Source: Salticus scenicus
Lineage: Eukaryota; Arthropoda; Arachnida; Araneae; Salticidae
Length of the DNA stretch: 64,000 nt
Assembly: GCA_963930645.1 (NCBI GenBank)
Contig: OZ005648.1
Location: 6,400,131 to 6,464,130, forward strand
Direction of reading: 5' to 3'
This document shows positions 11,190 to 23,094 of the stretch, one piece after another. How positions within the stretch are numbered: the first letter of the stretch is position 1; each line of letters opens with the position of its first letter. The notes under the pieces are model-generated. The model had not been told where the DNA came from. It saw only the letters and a list, made by a program, of their open reading frames with translations, and did not search any database. A program made the position numbers and the translations under genes.

Positions 11190-12245
11190 AAAAAAAAAAT
11201 CTGATGTGGGCACCACATGACTTCCTTATACACTTTTAGAAATATACATAATGTTAAAAAACATTGACATTGCATCCGAAACAGTTGGCTAAAAATATTT
11301 TTAAAAATTAATTATCACCGTTTTCTGAGCTTTTCTGAAAGTTATTTAAAAACCGATTGCAAGATTTGTACTGGTAACGCTGCCGAAGGCAGCAGTAACC
11401 CGAAACAGTTGGCTAAAATATTTGAAAAATGCATTGTCCCCGTGTTTTGAGCTTCTCCTGAAGTTTTAAATGTCTAGCTAGTCGGGAAGTTAGTTAAAAC
11501 TCGATTGCAAGATTTGTACTGGTAACGCTGCCGAAGGCAGCAGAAACCCTAAACAGTTGGCTAAAAGTATTAAAAAAATGCATTTTCACCGTGTTCTGAT
11601 CTAGTCTGAATGTTTCAAATGTGTAGCTAGTCGGGAAGTTAGTTAAATAAATTTTCTGTTCAATCACATAAACGCCGCTGAAGGCAGCAGGTATCGGAAA
11701 CAGTTGGCTAAAAATATTTTTAAAAATGCATTTTCAACGTGTTCTGAAAGTTTCAAATGTCTAGCTAGTCGGGAAGTCAGTTAAATTGCAAGATTTGTCC
11801 AAACCGTTTTTGAGTTATCACCGTTTTTTGATACATTACGGCCAAAACCTATGTATTTTCTGTCATTATGAACCTAATTTTCTAAATATCTCCAAAACGG
11901 AAAACCATACAAAGTCCAAAAAGGGAGGTGCACAACTAGATGTTATAACACACCTCTGTACCAATTCGCAACTTTCTACGTCCAACCGTTTTTGAGTTAT
12001 GCGACATACGGACACATACACACATACATACAGACGTCACGAAAAATCGTGTAAAATTCCTTATATCTCTAAAACGAGAGTTCGTGATAAGACGACACTT
12101 GCAGGTGTACAACTAGACATCATAACAGTCACACGTATAAATTGGCAACATTCAGCGATCATTCGTTTTCGAGCAATGTGAAATACAAAATCCATTTCGC
12201 AAATCGGGATTACTATACTTCCTTATACTTTGTATAAGGAAGTAA
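11190..12245 (-). mobile_element. Helentron-like element, copy F, minus strand
   Basis: Read on the minus strand, it starts near 12245 with a hairpin ACTTCCTTATACAAAGTATAAGGAAGT, has a GT-rich tract (about 12000-12035 on plus), and ends with TATAAGGAAGTC, hairpin TGTGG-TGC-CCACA (11205-11217), then a T run (A run on plus). The interior has four tandem units of about 124-148 bp. It shares long similarity with the copy at 19.2-20.9 kb, from the cggaaa/ggtgcacaac block to the 'cgcaaatcgggatta' block. Confidence 0.75.
11281..11790 (-). repeat. Four tandem units of about 148 bp inside copy F
   Basis: ACAGTTGGCTAAAA recurs at 11281, 11405, 11553 and about 11700, and three units carry a GCTGCCGAAGGCAGC or GCCGCTGAAGGCAGC palindrome. 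The units also share 'ctagctagtcgggaag'. Confidence 0.85.
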
Positions 12246-12356
12246 AAAAAGAAGTTTATTTTATTTATTTATTTGAGAATTTTAAAAATATTCCAGGCTA
12301 AAGAGTTTTAAAAATTTCCCCTTGATTTTATGTTATTATAAAGGTGTAAATATTAT

Positions 12357-12430
12357 GGTGTGTCACTGACACGATTTTTTCTTACCCTGCATTTTAATAC
12401 TATAAAGATAGATATTTTGTGCTTTTTAGT
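12357..12430 (-). mobile_element. 3'-end fragment of a Helentron-like element (copy-A subtype)
   Basis: On the minus strand it reads CTATCTTTATAGTATTAAAATG, CAGGGTAAGAAAAAATCGTG, then the hairpin GTGTCAGTGACAC. The end of copy A (about 2500-2550) has the same order. Only the 3' part is present. Confidence 0.6.
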
Positions 12431-12894
12431 TCACATTTCAATAAAAGCGTGTTCTTTAATTTTTTAAAAGTAGAATTTTATTAAATTGAACTCAAATTGA
12501 GTAACTATATTACAGTTTACCTTCACGCTAACTAGATTGTCATGTAAGTAGGAGTTATACTTCTGGCCTAGGGGTACAGGGAATTGTTATTCATGGATCC
12601 CATGGATCCGGATTACTTGAATCGGAAGAACTGCATAAATTTTTATTGAATGTAGGAATGGTAGGTCTTTTACAAGCATACAACGTCGAATTCGTATGTA
12701 TCAAGGTCTATAGACTCAAATTATTTGTTCGTTTTAACAATGTTACATTATTGAAGGGAAAGAAAAAGTGTGTATATATATAATATAGGAAATAAATTGC
12801 TCATTACTTATAGCTTCTGTTTTAAGAAAGAGAAGCATGAAGACAAAACTAACTACACATATCACGTGCTATTAAGGCTTTGCAACTGTAGGAT
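12431..12894. other. AT-rich spacer
   Basis: It holds ATGGATCCCATGGATCC near 12594, a tandem ATGGATCC pair. No gene or element end is recognised. Confidence 0.5.
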
Positions 12895-13075
12895 CCTTGT
12901 GGGAAATTGCGTGTTTACAAGTTATAGTTATTTCATAGGTATTCATGAAAGAACTCGGACGCAGCGTGGTAACACTCTATTACGATTTTCCCTTTTCTCA
13001 GTTTACTAAAATATTCACCAGAGATTTTAAACAGATTTCAGCGTTCGGAAAGTCGAGTGATGGCTCTCTAGATTT
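12895..13075 (+). mobile_element. 3'-end fragment of a Helentron-like element (copy-D subtype)
   Basis: It matches the last 150 bp of copy D: an 'aacactctatta' segment, 'ttttc.cccttttctc', GTTCGGAAAGTCGAGTG at about 13045-13061, then a decayed hairpin and CTAGATTTTT. Confidence 0.65.
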
Positions 13076-14320
13076 TTATTCTTTGTGATTTTTTTTTCCC
13101 TCTTTCAATTACAGGTGGCAAACGTGAGAAATAAATAAATTTCAAATTACTGGATATTTAATGTTTTCGTTGTCAGCATTGTATGGGAAAGATGCCTTCA
13201 TACGATGAGTCTGCAATGTTTTTGATGCAGATCGGTAGACACAAAATGGCTGATGAGCTGTCGACTCGGCTTCGAAAAAGAATTACTTGTCTCTGTCAAC
13301 ACTGAGATTCAAGATTCCATTTCGAGTCGGAAATGTATCATCAAACCTTGGGGACATGAATTATGTATCAGAAGGAGAGAAGAGAGAAAGTAGCGCCGAA
13401 TGAGAGCAGATTAATTACAGCGAGCGTCAAAAGAAGACCTATTAAGTATAGGACCGCAAAAGTGCCTTTGATTTGAAAGAAACGAGGAAATGGATTACGA
13501 GAGATTTATATTTCAAATATTTAAACGGAAAGTGAAACGGGATCATTAACAGTTTTGAAAAGTAATTGAGGATTTCGATTTGGGTGTTGGATTCCGTTTT
13601 CCATCGGCGGGTTATCGTTGGAAGGACTGTTTGCCCAAAACGATGCAGAAAAGTAATTTCAAAAATTAATAGATGATGAAAGAGGATTTTGGATTATTAT
13701 GGGCTTCGTTTGATGATCGGAGGGTAATTTTGAAGTTAAAAGATTTTTGTGCCGCTGGAGATCAAATTAATGCGCTTAAAGGTACAGAATGCGCTTATGA
13801 ATCATCCTTTTTATTAATAGTCGTAAAATTAACTAAAAGGGAAAACGCCATTTTAATTGAAACTTTTCAATTAAATGAAACGAATTTTGTGTATTCCTTT
13901 TAGAAAGTTTTGTATTTATTTATAAATACAAAATGTATCGTTTGTTGTATCTCAGAAATCTAACACTTGGGAAATTCGAGGTTTACTTTAAAGGATTATT
14001 CAGATTCTAACTGAAATGATTTTCTGCAGCATCAATGTTGATTAAAACGGTAGCAAAAAGAATTTTAAACTGTAGTAACCATTTTTGGTAATAAATGTCT
14101 CTGCCTCCTAAATAGACTACACCACGTGTGCCTACATAGCTTTTCATTTGTAATTGGTTTGTAGGAATGTGTATTGACTAATTCGACATAGACATCTTTT
14201 TGTATTATTGCTTATTTCAGTGTTGTGAATATTAACTAATTTAATTATTTACAATTTTTCTTTTTCTCAATTAGAGTTGGTCTTTCTTTATAACAATAGG
14301 TTTATTCATATGTTAAAATA
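13076..14320. other. Low-copy region with a GC-richer block at about 13190-13650
   Basis: The block differs from its surroundings in base composition, lacks homopolymers, and has no partner elsewhere in the window. It contains ATTAATTACAGC near 13411, which looks like a homeodomain-type binding motif. The short open frame at 13673-13903 gives no recognisable protein. It may be unique host non-coding DNA. Confidence 0.35.

Positions 14321-14370
<50 letters not shown>
14321..14370. repeat. (TA)n microsatellite
   Basis: An uninterrupted TA run of about 48 bp, with a further short TATATATATA tract near 14460. Confidence 0.95.
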
Positions 14371-14372
<2 letters not shown>

Positions 14373-15178
14373 AAATCTTGTTCGGCTTTTCTGGGTTGTT
14401 CGGGCAAATTGCTCATATTTTTATTTTTCGTTCTCATTCTTATTGTTATCACGTCATTATTATATATATATACGTGTTCCATAAGTAAATTCATAAAAAT
14501 TGAAGGAATGGGTAGAATTAAATGTGGTTTGCGGAAAAGTTATTCTCGTGAAGGGGGATCTTTTTTTGTAATGAAATAAAATAGTAGTTAAAATTTTCAG
14601 CGATAGGAGGCACTGTAAGTGAGTAAATCAAATATTTCCTTGAAAAACTATATTTATTTGCATGCAAATGTTTACAGATTTATATTCAGATTTATAAATT
14701 CTATACGTCCGCCATCACCACAAATTGCAGTTTGCAAACAAGTTACAATACTGCTCATTGCAGCTTCAGTCAGCAATTCTTACTTGAGGGAAAATAGCGT
14801 CACAGATAACGCTTTAAGTCAGCACCGTTATTAAAACTTCATGTATTCAAAAGTAAGAAGCAAAATAAAAAATAACGTGTGTTAATCGTAAAATCTTGCA
14901 ATTTATAAAACTCTGATTTGCATACTTATCGTTACGCTTCCGTGCAGCGCCATCTATCGACGAAAAAAAAGAACTCCCTTCACAAATATAACGTTTTTGG
15001 AAACCTTGTTTAATTCTACCGCTAGCTGGCTTCACCAGCTAGCTGGCCAGAGACCCATGAAAATTTTTACCCAAAAACATGCTCTCGGGCGCCTGCGTCG
15101 CCAATCGTAATTTGTTCTCTGTAAAAATCGCATAATATCAAAATATTAAAAATTCAAATATTTTTAAATAAAATCTAA
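14371..15178. other. AT-rich spacer with a CTAGCTGG palindrome
   Basis: Near 15023-15050, GCTAGCTGG and CCAGCTAGC face each other around a short loop. The rest shows no recognised feature. Confidence 0.5.
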
Positions 15179-15179
15179 A

Positions 15180-15412
15180 CGTAGCTCTAGTTCAACGTAA
15201 AATACGCTCAAACCAATGAAAATCAAATAAACCAATCAAATCTCTCGTAATTCCTCATAACGTAGCTCTAGTTCAACGTAAAATACACTCAAATAAATGA
15301 AAAATCAAATAAACCCTTCAAATCTCTTTTAATTCCTCATAACGTAGCTGTAGTTCAATGTAAAATACACTCAAATCAAAGAAAATCAAATAAACCAATA
15401 ATATATCTCCTA
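15180..15412 (+). repeat. Three tandem units of about 81 bp
   Basis: GTAGCTCTAGTTCAACGTAA or a close variant starts at 15181, 15262 and 15344. Each unit continues with 'aaaatac.ctcaaa.caatga' and ends with an 'aattcctcataac' type segment. Divergence is low to moderate. Confidence 0.9.
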
Positions 15413-15459
15413 AGATTCTTCATTCTGCGTCATTGTAGAAATGGGAAGTTTTATTTTCC

Positions 15460-15600
15460 TATTTTTATTAATTAAGAAAAAACTAATCAAAAATTCGAAA
15501 TCTGACTTCGATGTGCACAATGACCCTACGGAGGGCACCTTTGTGTTAAATCACGTAACTGTCCGAGCTACCGTTTTCGAGAACAGTGACATATACAAAT
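15460..15600 (+). repeat. Dispersed repeat, copy 1 (partner at 33525-33710)
   Basis: The order 'aaactaatcaaaaatt', CTTCGA.GTGCAC, GAGGGCACCTT, TCACGTAACTGTCCGAGCTACC matches 33530-33640 on the same strand. Copy 2 continues into CAGACACATACACAGACATTG and a TATATA end, which resembles a retroelement 3' tail. The family is not identified. Confidence 0.7.
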
Positions 15601-15949
15601 ATTGCTCACTTAATAGTATAAGATATCCTTCAATTTTTATGAATTTTGAAAATATCTGTAAACTTATGGGACACCCAGTATATATGTGTATATATTCGAA
15701 ATCAGTATTTATTACTGTTTATTAGTAATGTGTTATATCATCATTATAATTGTTTGCAAGGCATGTAATGTTTTGTTGTTGGTTACATATAAATTAAGCT
15801 TGAAAGTTAGAAATATGAATCAGAGGTTTTTTTCATTTTTAAATTTACATACACATGGAATATTATGGAAATCGCTTTCGGTTTATACTTAATTTACTTG
15901 TTATGCACGCCTGAATGGTGCAAAAATATCTCAGAGTAAGTTTAGCCTT

Positions 15950-16189
15950 ATTAAAACCTAAATAAACTACTACGTCAGAAACGCCAAAGAAAAATATTGA
16001 AAATGCATACAGCTGTTTCGGTAGCCTAAAGCGTCTTCAGTGCAAAAAGGTATCATCCTTTTTGCACTGAAGACGCTATTCATCCTTTTTGCACTGAAGA
16101 CGGTACGCTTTAGGCTACCGAAACAGCTGTATGCATTTTCAATATTTTTCTTTGGCGTTTCTGACGTAGTAGTTTATTTAGGTTTTAAT
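15950..16189. mobile_element. Two PLE-type 3' ends in head-to-head inverted arrangement
   Basis: 15950-16055 and 16085-16189 are near-perfect inverses. They span ATTAAAACCTAAATAAACTA, GAAACGCCAAAGAAAAATA, TGCATACAGCTGTTTCGGTA and the mirror set. The centre repeats ATCCTTTTTGCACTGAAGACG twice. Each arm carries the CTGAAGA...CCGAAACAG motif also seen in the other two PLE tails of this window. No coding sequence lies between the arms. I infer a pair of PLE terminal repeats. A snapback hairpin from another source is possible. Confidence 0.6.
16094..16131 (+). ncRNA. Hammerhead-ribozyme-like motif (right arm of inverted pair)
   Basis: CTGAAGA (16094-16100), one C, stem GGTA / TACC around a 10-base loop, GAA (16120-16122), ACAGCTGT (16123-16130) as a loopless palindromic stem III, then A at the expected cleavage position. 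Layout and the one extra base before stem II are the same as in the motifs at 8136 and 55105. The left arm has a related sequence in inverse orientation but a weaker stem II. Confidence 0.5.
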
Positions 16190-16329
16190 ATTCCAACGCC
16201 AAGTCTCCTGTTATTATAAGTTTAGGCTTATTCAAAAAAGATAAAACTGAGCTAATATTTTAAATGATCTCTCTTCATGTATAGGTGTATATTTGTTTTT
16301 ATGAATAATCAACTAGATATTCCTATTTA

Positions 16330-19150
16330 ACCAAATCATCATCAATTTCAGCATTTATCAATCCACTGCAAAATGAAGGCCTCTCTTAGGTGATTCCAAA
16401 CTGCCCTGTTTTCTGCAATTCTTCTAAATTCTGCTTTTCCAAACTTCGCAATTTCATATCTCCAACGACACAATGATCTCTTCGTCAGTCTTTTCTTATC
16501 TCTTGGTATCCAAAATAGGACTTTGGTGGTCCATCTACCATCTTTTCTTCTTGCAAGGTACCCAACCCAGCTCTATTTTAACTTCTTGACTATAGAAATA
16601 ACATCAGTAACTTTGGTTCCTAATCCAAGTTTTTCGCTTTCTGTCTCTTCGGGTGAATCCTAACATGCATATCTCCATGCTTCTCTGGATTGTTTGAAGT
16701 TTTTGTGTAGCTTTGCATGTCAATGTCCAAGTTTCTGAAGCATAAGTTAAAACAGACAAAATGCACTGATCAAAAACTTTTCTTTTCAAACAAATTGGGA
16801 AGTCAGTTTTGAATATAGCGCTATTTCTTCCGAATGCTCTCCATGCAAGTTTAACTTAGCTGTTAATTTCTTCCATGATGTCCCCGTTCATCGTAAGGAC
16901 TTGTTCCAGATAAGTATAACTGCATACCGTTTCTAAATCATCCATATCAACAGTGATCTTCAGTGGAGAAACAAAGGCATATGACATAACTTTTGTCTTT
17001 CTTAGGTTCATTTTCAATCCAACGAACTGGCTTTCTTTGTTTAATTTATGCAGCATTTCATGCAAATCTTCAAATGAGGAGGCAAGCAGTACAATATCAT
17101 CTGCAGATCTCAAATGATTTATAAACTCTCCATCGATTTTTATGCCTTTCAGTTCCTAATTTAATTTTTTTTAAAATTTCTTAAAGCGCTGCATTGGAAA
17201 GTTTGGGTAAAATTGTGTCCCCTTGTCTTTCACTCTTTCTAATTTTGATTGCATGACTCGTTTTGTAGAGTTTTAATTTGGCTGTTACGTCTTTATAAAT
17301 TTAACCAATAAGGTGAATAGATCTTGAGTTAATATTAGTATTCCTTAATGCATCCATAACTGGTAGTGACGATAGGGAGCCATAAGCTTTTTCGTAGTCC
17401 ACAAAAGCCACAAACAGAGAGAGTTCGTATTCAATACTTCTTTTAATAATTTCTCTAATTGTATGAATAGGGTCAATGGTACTAAAACCATTTAGGAATC
17501 CTGCCTACTCTTTAGGTTGCGCTGCATCCAATTGTTTCTGTAAACGATTTGTCAGAACTTTCATCAGAATTTTATACAAAGAGGACGATAGTTTCTAATA
17601 TCTTTTTTTTCTCCTTTTTAAAAGAGTAAGATTAGGATGACATTTTCCCAGTCCTTTGGAACATGACATAATGTTATACGTTTGTTGAATAGTTCAGTAA
17701 GAACTTCAATGGCTTCCTTCCCTGATTCTTTCAAAATATCCACAGTGGTTTTGTCTTCTCCTGAATATTTTCCATTTTTCATTACTTTTTTTACCATAGC
17801 TACTTCTTCCTTCAATACTGATGGTATAGCGTCGTTTGTATATTGGTGAGTTAGGTGAACCACTGAGTTGTTCTAGTGAGCTGTACAATTCTGAATAACA
17901 ATTCTAATAAAGAATATTCTTTTTTAGAATTTGCTCTTGATTCGGCCTGATATTTCCACTTTTTGTCTTCAGAGCTGGAATTCTTTTCCTACCAAGCATC
18001 AGATTTCTCTTTTCAGTCTTCAGACCTTTATTTTCTTCAATGGCTTACTCGTTCGTATTACAATTGAATTTCCTGGTGTCTTCTATAGTCTTTTTCCTCA
18101 GAGTTTTATATAGTTCTGAAAATTCAGCTTTTGCAGTAATATTTTCCTTGTTATATTTAATTTTTATTCTCTTTTCCATAAGCTGTCGTGTCTTTTCAGA
18201 GTTTTTTTTAAACAGGTTTATCTTCTTCTGAACCAGCAATAATTTTTGCTGATTCCAGAGCAACGTTGACAAAATTCACGGTGAACTCATTGATGTCTTC
18301 CGTATCCTCAAGTAACTGAAATCTGTTCTTTAGTTCAAGCTGCAACTCGTGTTTTTTAGCTTTTAGAAGCTGCGGTTGAATTCTCTTGTTTCGAATTTGC
18401 ACCAGTTTCTGTTTTTTTTAATGCAATCTAGCGAAGTGCAAGTCTGTGATCACTACCAGAGTTAAATCTATTTATCACAGCACAATCCGTAAAAATGTAT
18501 TTCTTGTCAGTTAGAATGCAGTCTATTTCACTTATTCCCCCTTTGGGACTCCTCCCATGTCCATTTCTTCTTTGGATTCTTTTTAAAAAATGAATTCATA
18601 ACATAAAATGTTTTCACATTCTGTAAATTTAGTCAGTATGCGCCTTCTTTCATCTCCAATTCCCTTTCCAAATGCACCCACTACACATTCATTTGAATGT
18701 TTGGTACCAATTCGAGCATTGAAATCATCCGTAATGATTCTAAGATTGTGTCTTCTGGTTTTGCTGAAGGCTTTCGTAACATCCTCATAGAATTTCTCAA
18801 TGACTTGGTCTTCACATGTGCTGGTTGGAGCATAAGCTTGAATTATTTGAATGTTATAACACTTGAGAGCTTGATGGTGAGTGTTGCAACTCGATCAGAA
18901 AAGCTTGTAACTTTTATTACTCTGTTTTTTCAGTTCTTGTTAACCAAAAATCCTACTCCGCTGCACCTTCCTTTATCAGTTCTTTGATAATAAAGAATAT
19001 TTCCACTCTTCAAACCTAGAAAATCTTCACTTTTTTTTCTAACTTCACTGAGACCTACAATATCCCATGTAATATTTCGTAAGTCCTCTTCGAGCTCAAG
19101 GAGTCTATCTTCGGAGCTCAGGGACCTGCAATTTAAAGTCCAAATATTCT
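16330..19150 (-). pseudogene. RTE-type non-LTR retrotransposon: endonuclease and reverse transcriptase, decayed
   Basis: Read on the minus strand from about 19150, an APE-type endonuclease begins: WTLNCRSLSSEDRLLELEED, then WDIVGLSEVR and GVGFLVNK, and GSDHRL near 18450. A basic linker (KKHELQLELKNRFQLLEDTED, about 18260-18370) leads to the RT: LTELFNKRITLCHVPKDWEN (about 17640), QPKE.AGFLNGFST, motif A FVDYEKAY, motif C SADDIVLLA (about 17095) with LKMNLRKTKVM, and a C-terminal ASETWTL..K..QKLQT...M..F.RRDR region near 16620-16740. The wording is that of RTE/BovB-like LINEs. Several frameshifts and stops are present. It is 5'-truncated just at the endonuclease start. Confidence 0.9.
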
Positions 19151-19239
19151 TTTGAATTATTTTTAATATGTATTTCTTGTTAAAAACAGAAAATTGGAAG
19201 TGTTCAAAATACTGTTATGTTAAGGTTTGATAAAGAAAA

Positions 19240-20868
19240 AAAAAATCTGATGTGGACTCCACATGACTTCCTTATATACCTACTGGAATGTACATATTGT
19301 TATGAAAAAATCGACATTTTTGTGTGAGGTAACTGATTCGTAAATAAACAGGCAGGTTCCAATAGTTCTTTTTAAGGATTGGTTTAGTACAGAATCTCTC
19401 GTTGGCAAATTCGTAGCTTAGAGTTTAATGAAAATCATTCGAGTATAGAGGGCCTGCTTTTTTTTTTCTTTGCCGGAAATTAGAGGTGAAAAACGATACA
19501 TTTTACCGAAACAATTAATTCATTTAAAATTGAAAAAGGATTTACTAATTCTGGCTATCCTGAAACAATATTTCCTGCCAAATTTGATAGCTAAACTCGC
19601 CAAGTTTATAGCCAACGCTGATTTTGATTTTGGCATCGATTTTGGCGAAAATTTGTAGTTTAGGATTGCCAAAGTTTGGAAGCTCTAACTTTAATAAAAA
19701 CAGAGAATTCTGAAATTTTTCGGAAAAATTCATTTGCTTATAGCGCTGAACTAAATTCTTCGAAAATTCTTTGAATGACAAACAAGACTAAAGCAAAATT
19801 AAATGCATTCGTCTACTAGAACCTGCTTATATACTAAGAATTACTTTATACACTCGAAAATGTTGGCAACTTTCATAACAATATCATTACGTGCTCTATC
19901 TATCGTTCTGAATATTCATAAAAGTCGACTATGTCTTTAATTCTATCTCTTTAATTTCTATCTCTTTCTATGTCTTATGTCTTCTTTTCTTTCTAACTCT
20001 TTCTATATCTTCTATGTTTTTCTATGTTTTCTTTCTACACGCAAAATGTCGGCAACTTTTCTAAAAATATCATTTGGGGCTCTATTTACGGGCTAAATAT
20101 TTATTAAATAAAATGCATTTGTCGACTAGAACCTGCTTATGTCTTTATAAATTACTTTCTACAAGCAAAAATGTCGACAACTTTCATAAGAATACCATTA
20201 TCTTATTTTATCATTATCTCTATCATTAGCTTATTGTAAAATCTCTATGATGGTAGGTCCAGGACTGCCAACCATCTCATTAATAAGCGTAGACTTGTTA
20301 ACGCCCCTTTTCCCACACCACTTTATGTTTAGAGCAATTCTCTCCAAATAGTGTTACGATTAAATAAGAATGAAATTACTCTAAAAAATGACTGGTGTAC
20401 AAAAAAAGGCGGTGACTAAAAGTACTACACTTCATAATGAGATGTAGGTCAAGCATGTAGGTCACATATAATGGACAGAACCTTTTGCGTATTGGGTCAT
20501 TATGAATATAATTTTCGTAAATATCTCCAAAACGGAAAGTCTGAGAAAGACCAAAACGGGAGGTGCACAACATGTTATAACGAACCTACCAATTTACGAC
20601 GTTCTAAGCCTAACCGTTTTTGAGTTATGCGAGATACATACACATATACAGACATCACGAAAAATCGTGTAAATTAGCTGATATGTCTAAAGTAAGAGCT
20701 CGCATTAAGACGAAACTTGCCTGGTGTACAACGAGACATCATGACAGTCACAGATATAAATTTGCAACATTGTACGATGATTCGTTTTTGAGCTATGCGA
20801 GATATAAAATTCATTTCGCAAATCGGGATTACACTACTTTCTTATACATTGTATAAAAAAGTGAAAAA
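19240..20868 (-). mobile_element. Helentron-like element, copy G, minus strand
   Basis: The 3' end on minus is AAGGAAGTC, hairpin TGTGG-AGT-CCACA (19251-19263), then a T run. The 5' end near 20868 is CACTTTTTTATACAATGTATAAGAAAGTAG. It shares its terminal blocks with copy F and has an extra 600-700 bp inside. Internal repeats include GACTAGAACCTGCTTAT near 19814 and 20121, and GGCAACTTTCATAA.AATA near 19863, 20050 and 20175. Confidence 0.7.
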
Positions 20869-21820
20869 ATCGAAAGTTTAATAAAATTAGAATTAAACAT
20901 TCCAGTCTAAAAAGTATTTTTCCCTCTAGTCTAACTGCATTCAAGTTTTAGGATCACTTCTTATTTCCAATCAATATTTTTCTTACAGCTATAGTTTAAT
21001 TTATTTTCTTCAGTGTTCTATTATGAGTGAACAAAAATATAAAATAAATTTTTTGCTTCAGCATTTATTCCATAATCCACTTATAAATTAGAGACTTCTG
21101 CGCTCATGCTGAGGTCATCCTGTTTCCGATCTCTGTTATAGTTAAATAAAAATTATTTATGTCCAACTAACTTTCCCATCTCTCTAAGGATATATATAAA
21201 AGCACCTCACCTACACTCTATTACTCTCTGAATACGCCTCTTGATATTTGACATTGGCGAAGACTGACCTGCGGACAAGGGTCAACAGTAGAGGTCCTCT
21301 GAGACCAGGGTGTTGATGAACTGACCGGTGGTCAGTTTGCGTGGACATAGGAACACAAAGAAAAGCTGTTAGCGGAGGGTCGTTATCGTCTGGTTCGTTA
21401 TGAGTGCTGCTCCCGGAGGAGGGTAAACAAAAGCTTAATCAATAGTTTGGAGAAGAAATATAGAGAACGAAAGGAAGCCTCGTATGGATTTCAGCTGAGG
21501 TGCCTGGATTTACAGCTGACAAGCTATAAATATATATGCATTGGGAGTTTATTTTAGGCGTTGGTGTCCTAAATTGACTCTTGGAAATGTAATGTAGACG
21601 CTTAATTGTGTCATTGTATGCGAGAATATCCCGAATCTTGTACTTTCATTAAATTGATAAATACGTTGTTCCCCTAGTTGCTGAAAGGATGGTTTATGAG
21701 GCTTCTCTATTCAGATTCAAAAAAGTTGTATTGTGTGCATGTATATCCGTGTGCATCACGAAGCACTTCAAGAAAAACACCCGATTCATGTGAAATAGTG
21801 ATGAGTTGCGTGGAATGAGC
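20869..21820. other. Spacer with a GC-richer, promoter-like block (about 21180-21690)
   Basis: A TATATATAAAAG box at about 21191 is followed by 450 bp of higher GC content without homopolymers and with no long open frame, then an AT-rich stretch. This could be a solo LTR (TATA box, then a poly-A-like stretch near 21650) or unique host sequence. I could not find terminal TG..CA plus a target duplication, so neither is established. Confidence 0.3.
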
Positions 21821-22214
21821 TATATATCTGTACTGATAAGTATAAAGGATTTAAGTCCATATTCTTGATATTTCAGGAGACGAAAAATAAAGTTAAACTA
21901 ACTAAAAACTAATCAGAAGAATCGATTGGGAAAAAGGGATTAGGTTGATTTATACCTTTTATATCATTCAGTGATTACCAATCTTCATTTAATAAAGGGA
22001 AAACATTGAATTAAATATTTTACACTAAAGATTAATGCTAAATTTCTATCTTGAATCTTTTTTTACCAATGGATTTTCTCAAAGACTAAATGACATGGAT
22101 TCAAATCTTTTATACCAATCGATAGAGAATTTTTTTCTGAGTCTGACTATGTACTTAACTCAAAATCGATATTTTTGGACTTAAATCCTTTATACTTATC
22201 AGTACAGATATAGT
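21821..22214. repeat. Inverted-repeat element with about 47-bp arms
   Basis: ATATCTGTACTGATAAGTAT, then AAAGGATTTAAGTCC on the left (about 21824-21862), faces GGACTTAAATCCTTT, ATACTTATCAGTACAGATAT on the right (about 22178-22212). The spacer is about 310 bp and AT-rich. It looks like a small MITE. The target duplication is unclear. Confidence 0.7.
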
Positions 22215-22380
22215 CTGCTTATGATTCGTGTACAGGGACACATAATGGTATCTCGTATCATTACGGTCTATAAATGGCATTTGTTTTTAGAATATTTTAA
22301 TGTGGGTACGCTGTATTCAACAAAAAGCGATTAACATATACAGCATTTAAGCAGATTAAATGCGTGTGCTTTATTTTATT

Positions 22381-22383
<3 letters not shown>

Positions 22384-22421
<38 letters not shown>
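22384..22421 (+). repeat. (TTA)n microsatellite
   Basis: A run of about 12 ATT units followed by a T run. Confidence 0.95.
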
Positions 22422-22422
<1 letters not shown>

Positions 22423-23094
22423 TTTTTTTGTAGGAAATATAATATGCACAGAATTAATAATTAGTTTACAGGGGTGTGTTAATGAATACCGTTATGCTTA
22501 TGTCTTATGCGTGTTACTTAATGAACGTGCACTAAGGGACAAAAAAAAAAAAAAAAAAAAGAAAGAAAAAAAGAAAAAGCCGCGCTTGGATATTTTCCAT
22601 TTCTGCAATCGCCAGTTTTATTATTTTAGAAGCAAATTTTCGCACGCATTTTATTACGTCGTGTTCTATGTACAACTTAGGATTGAGCTAAGTATTAAAA
22701 ACAAGATGCAAATGTTTGAGAAATTGTAATTTTAGAAAGTACTTCAAAAATGGCAAGAATAAGGCAATTAACGATACCACAAACAATATTAATTTTAGAG
22801 TGAAAATCAAAAAATATATTTTAATACGCGGGATGTCAAAGTGATTAAGTGTTAACGAAATATTGGTGAGCTGGTTTCTATCAAGATATAACTTTTTTTG
22901 GCTATTTGAACTGGAAATTTGCCTCTAGTCGGCCACGTTGCTCATCCAATCGAGATGACCGCAAGTTAAAGAGCCAGTGCTTAAAAATTCAGTCTATATT
23001 ACATTTAGTACATAGAGGGGATTCAGAAAGAAGTGTTTAGTAACATAATTTCTTTAAATACAGTCCAACAATGATTAAAAAAAAGCAAGTTTAA

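Noticed and set aside
14321..14370. CRISPR-like or regulatory meaning for the many short repeats
   Set aside because: This is eukaryotic DNA. These are plain microsatellites or TE-internal arrays without spacer structure.
22364..22729. 121-codon open frame with poly-Leu and poly-Lys
   Set aside because: It translates a TTA microsatellite and an A run and crosses the left end of a Tc1 element.
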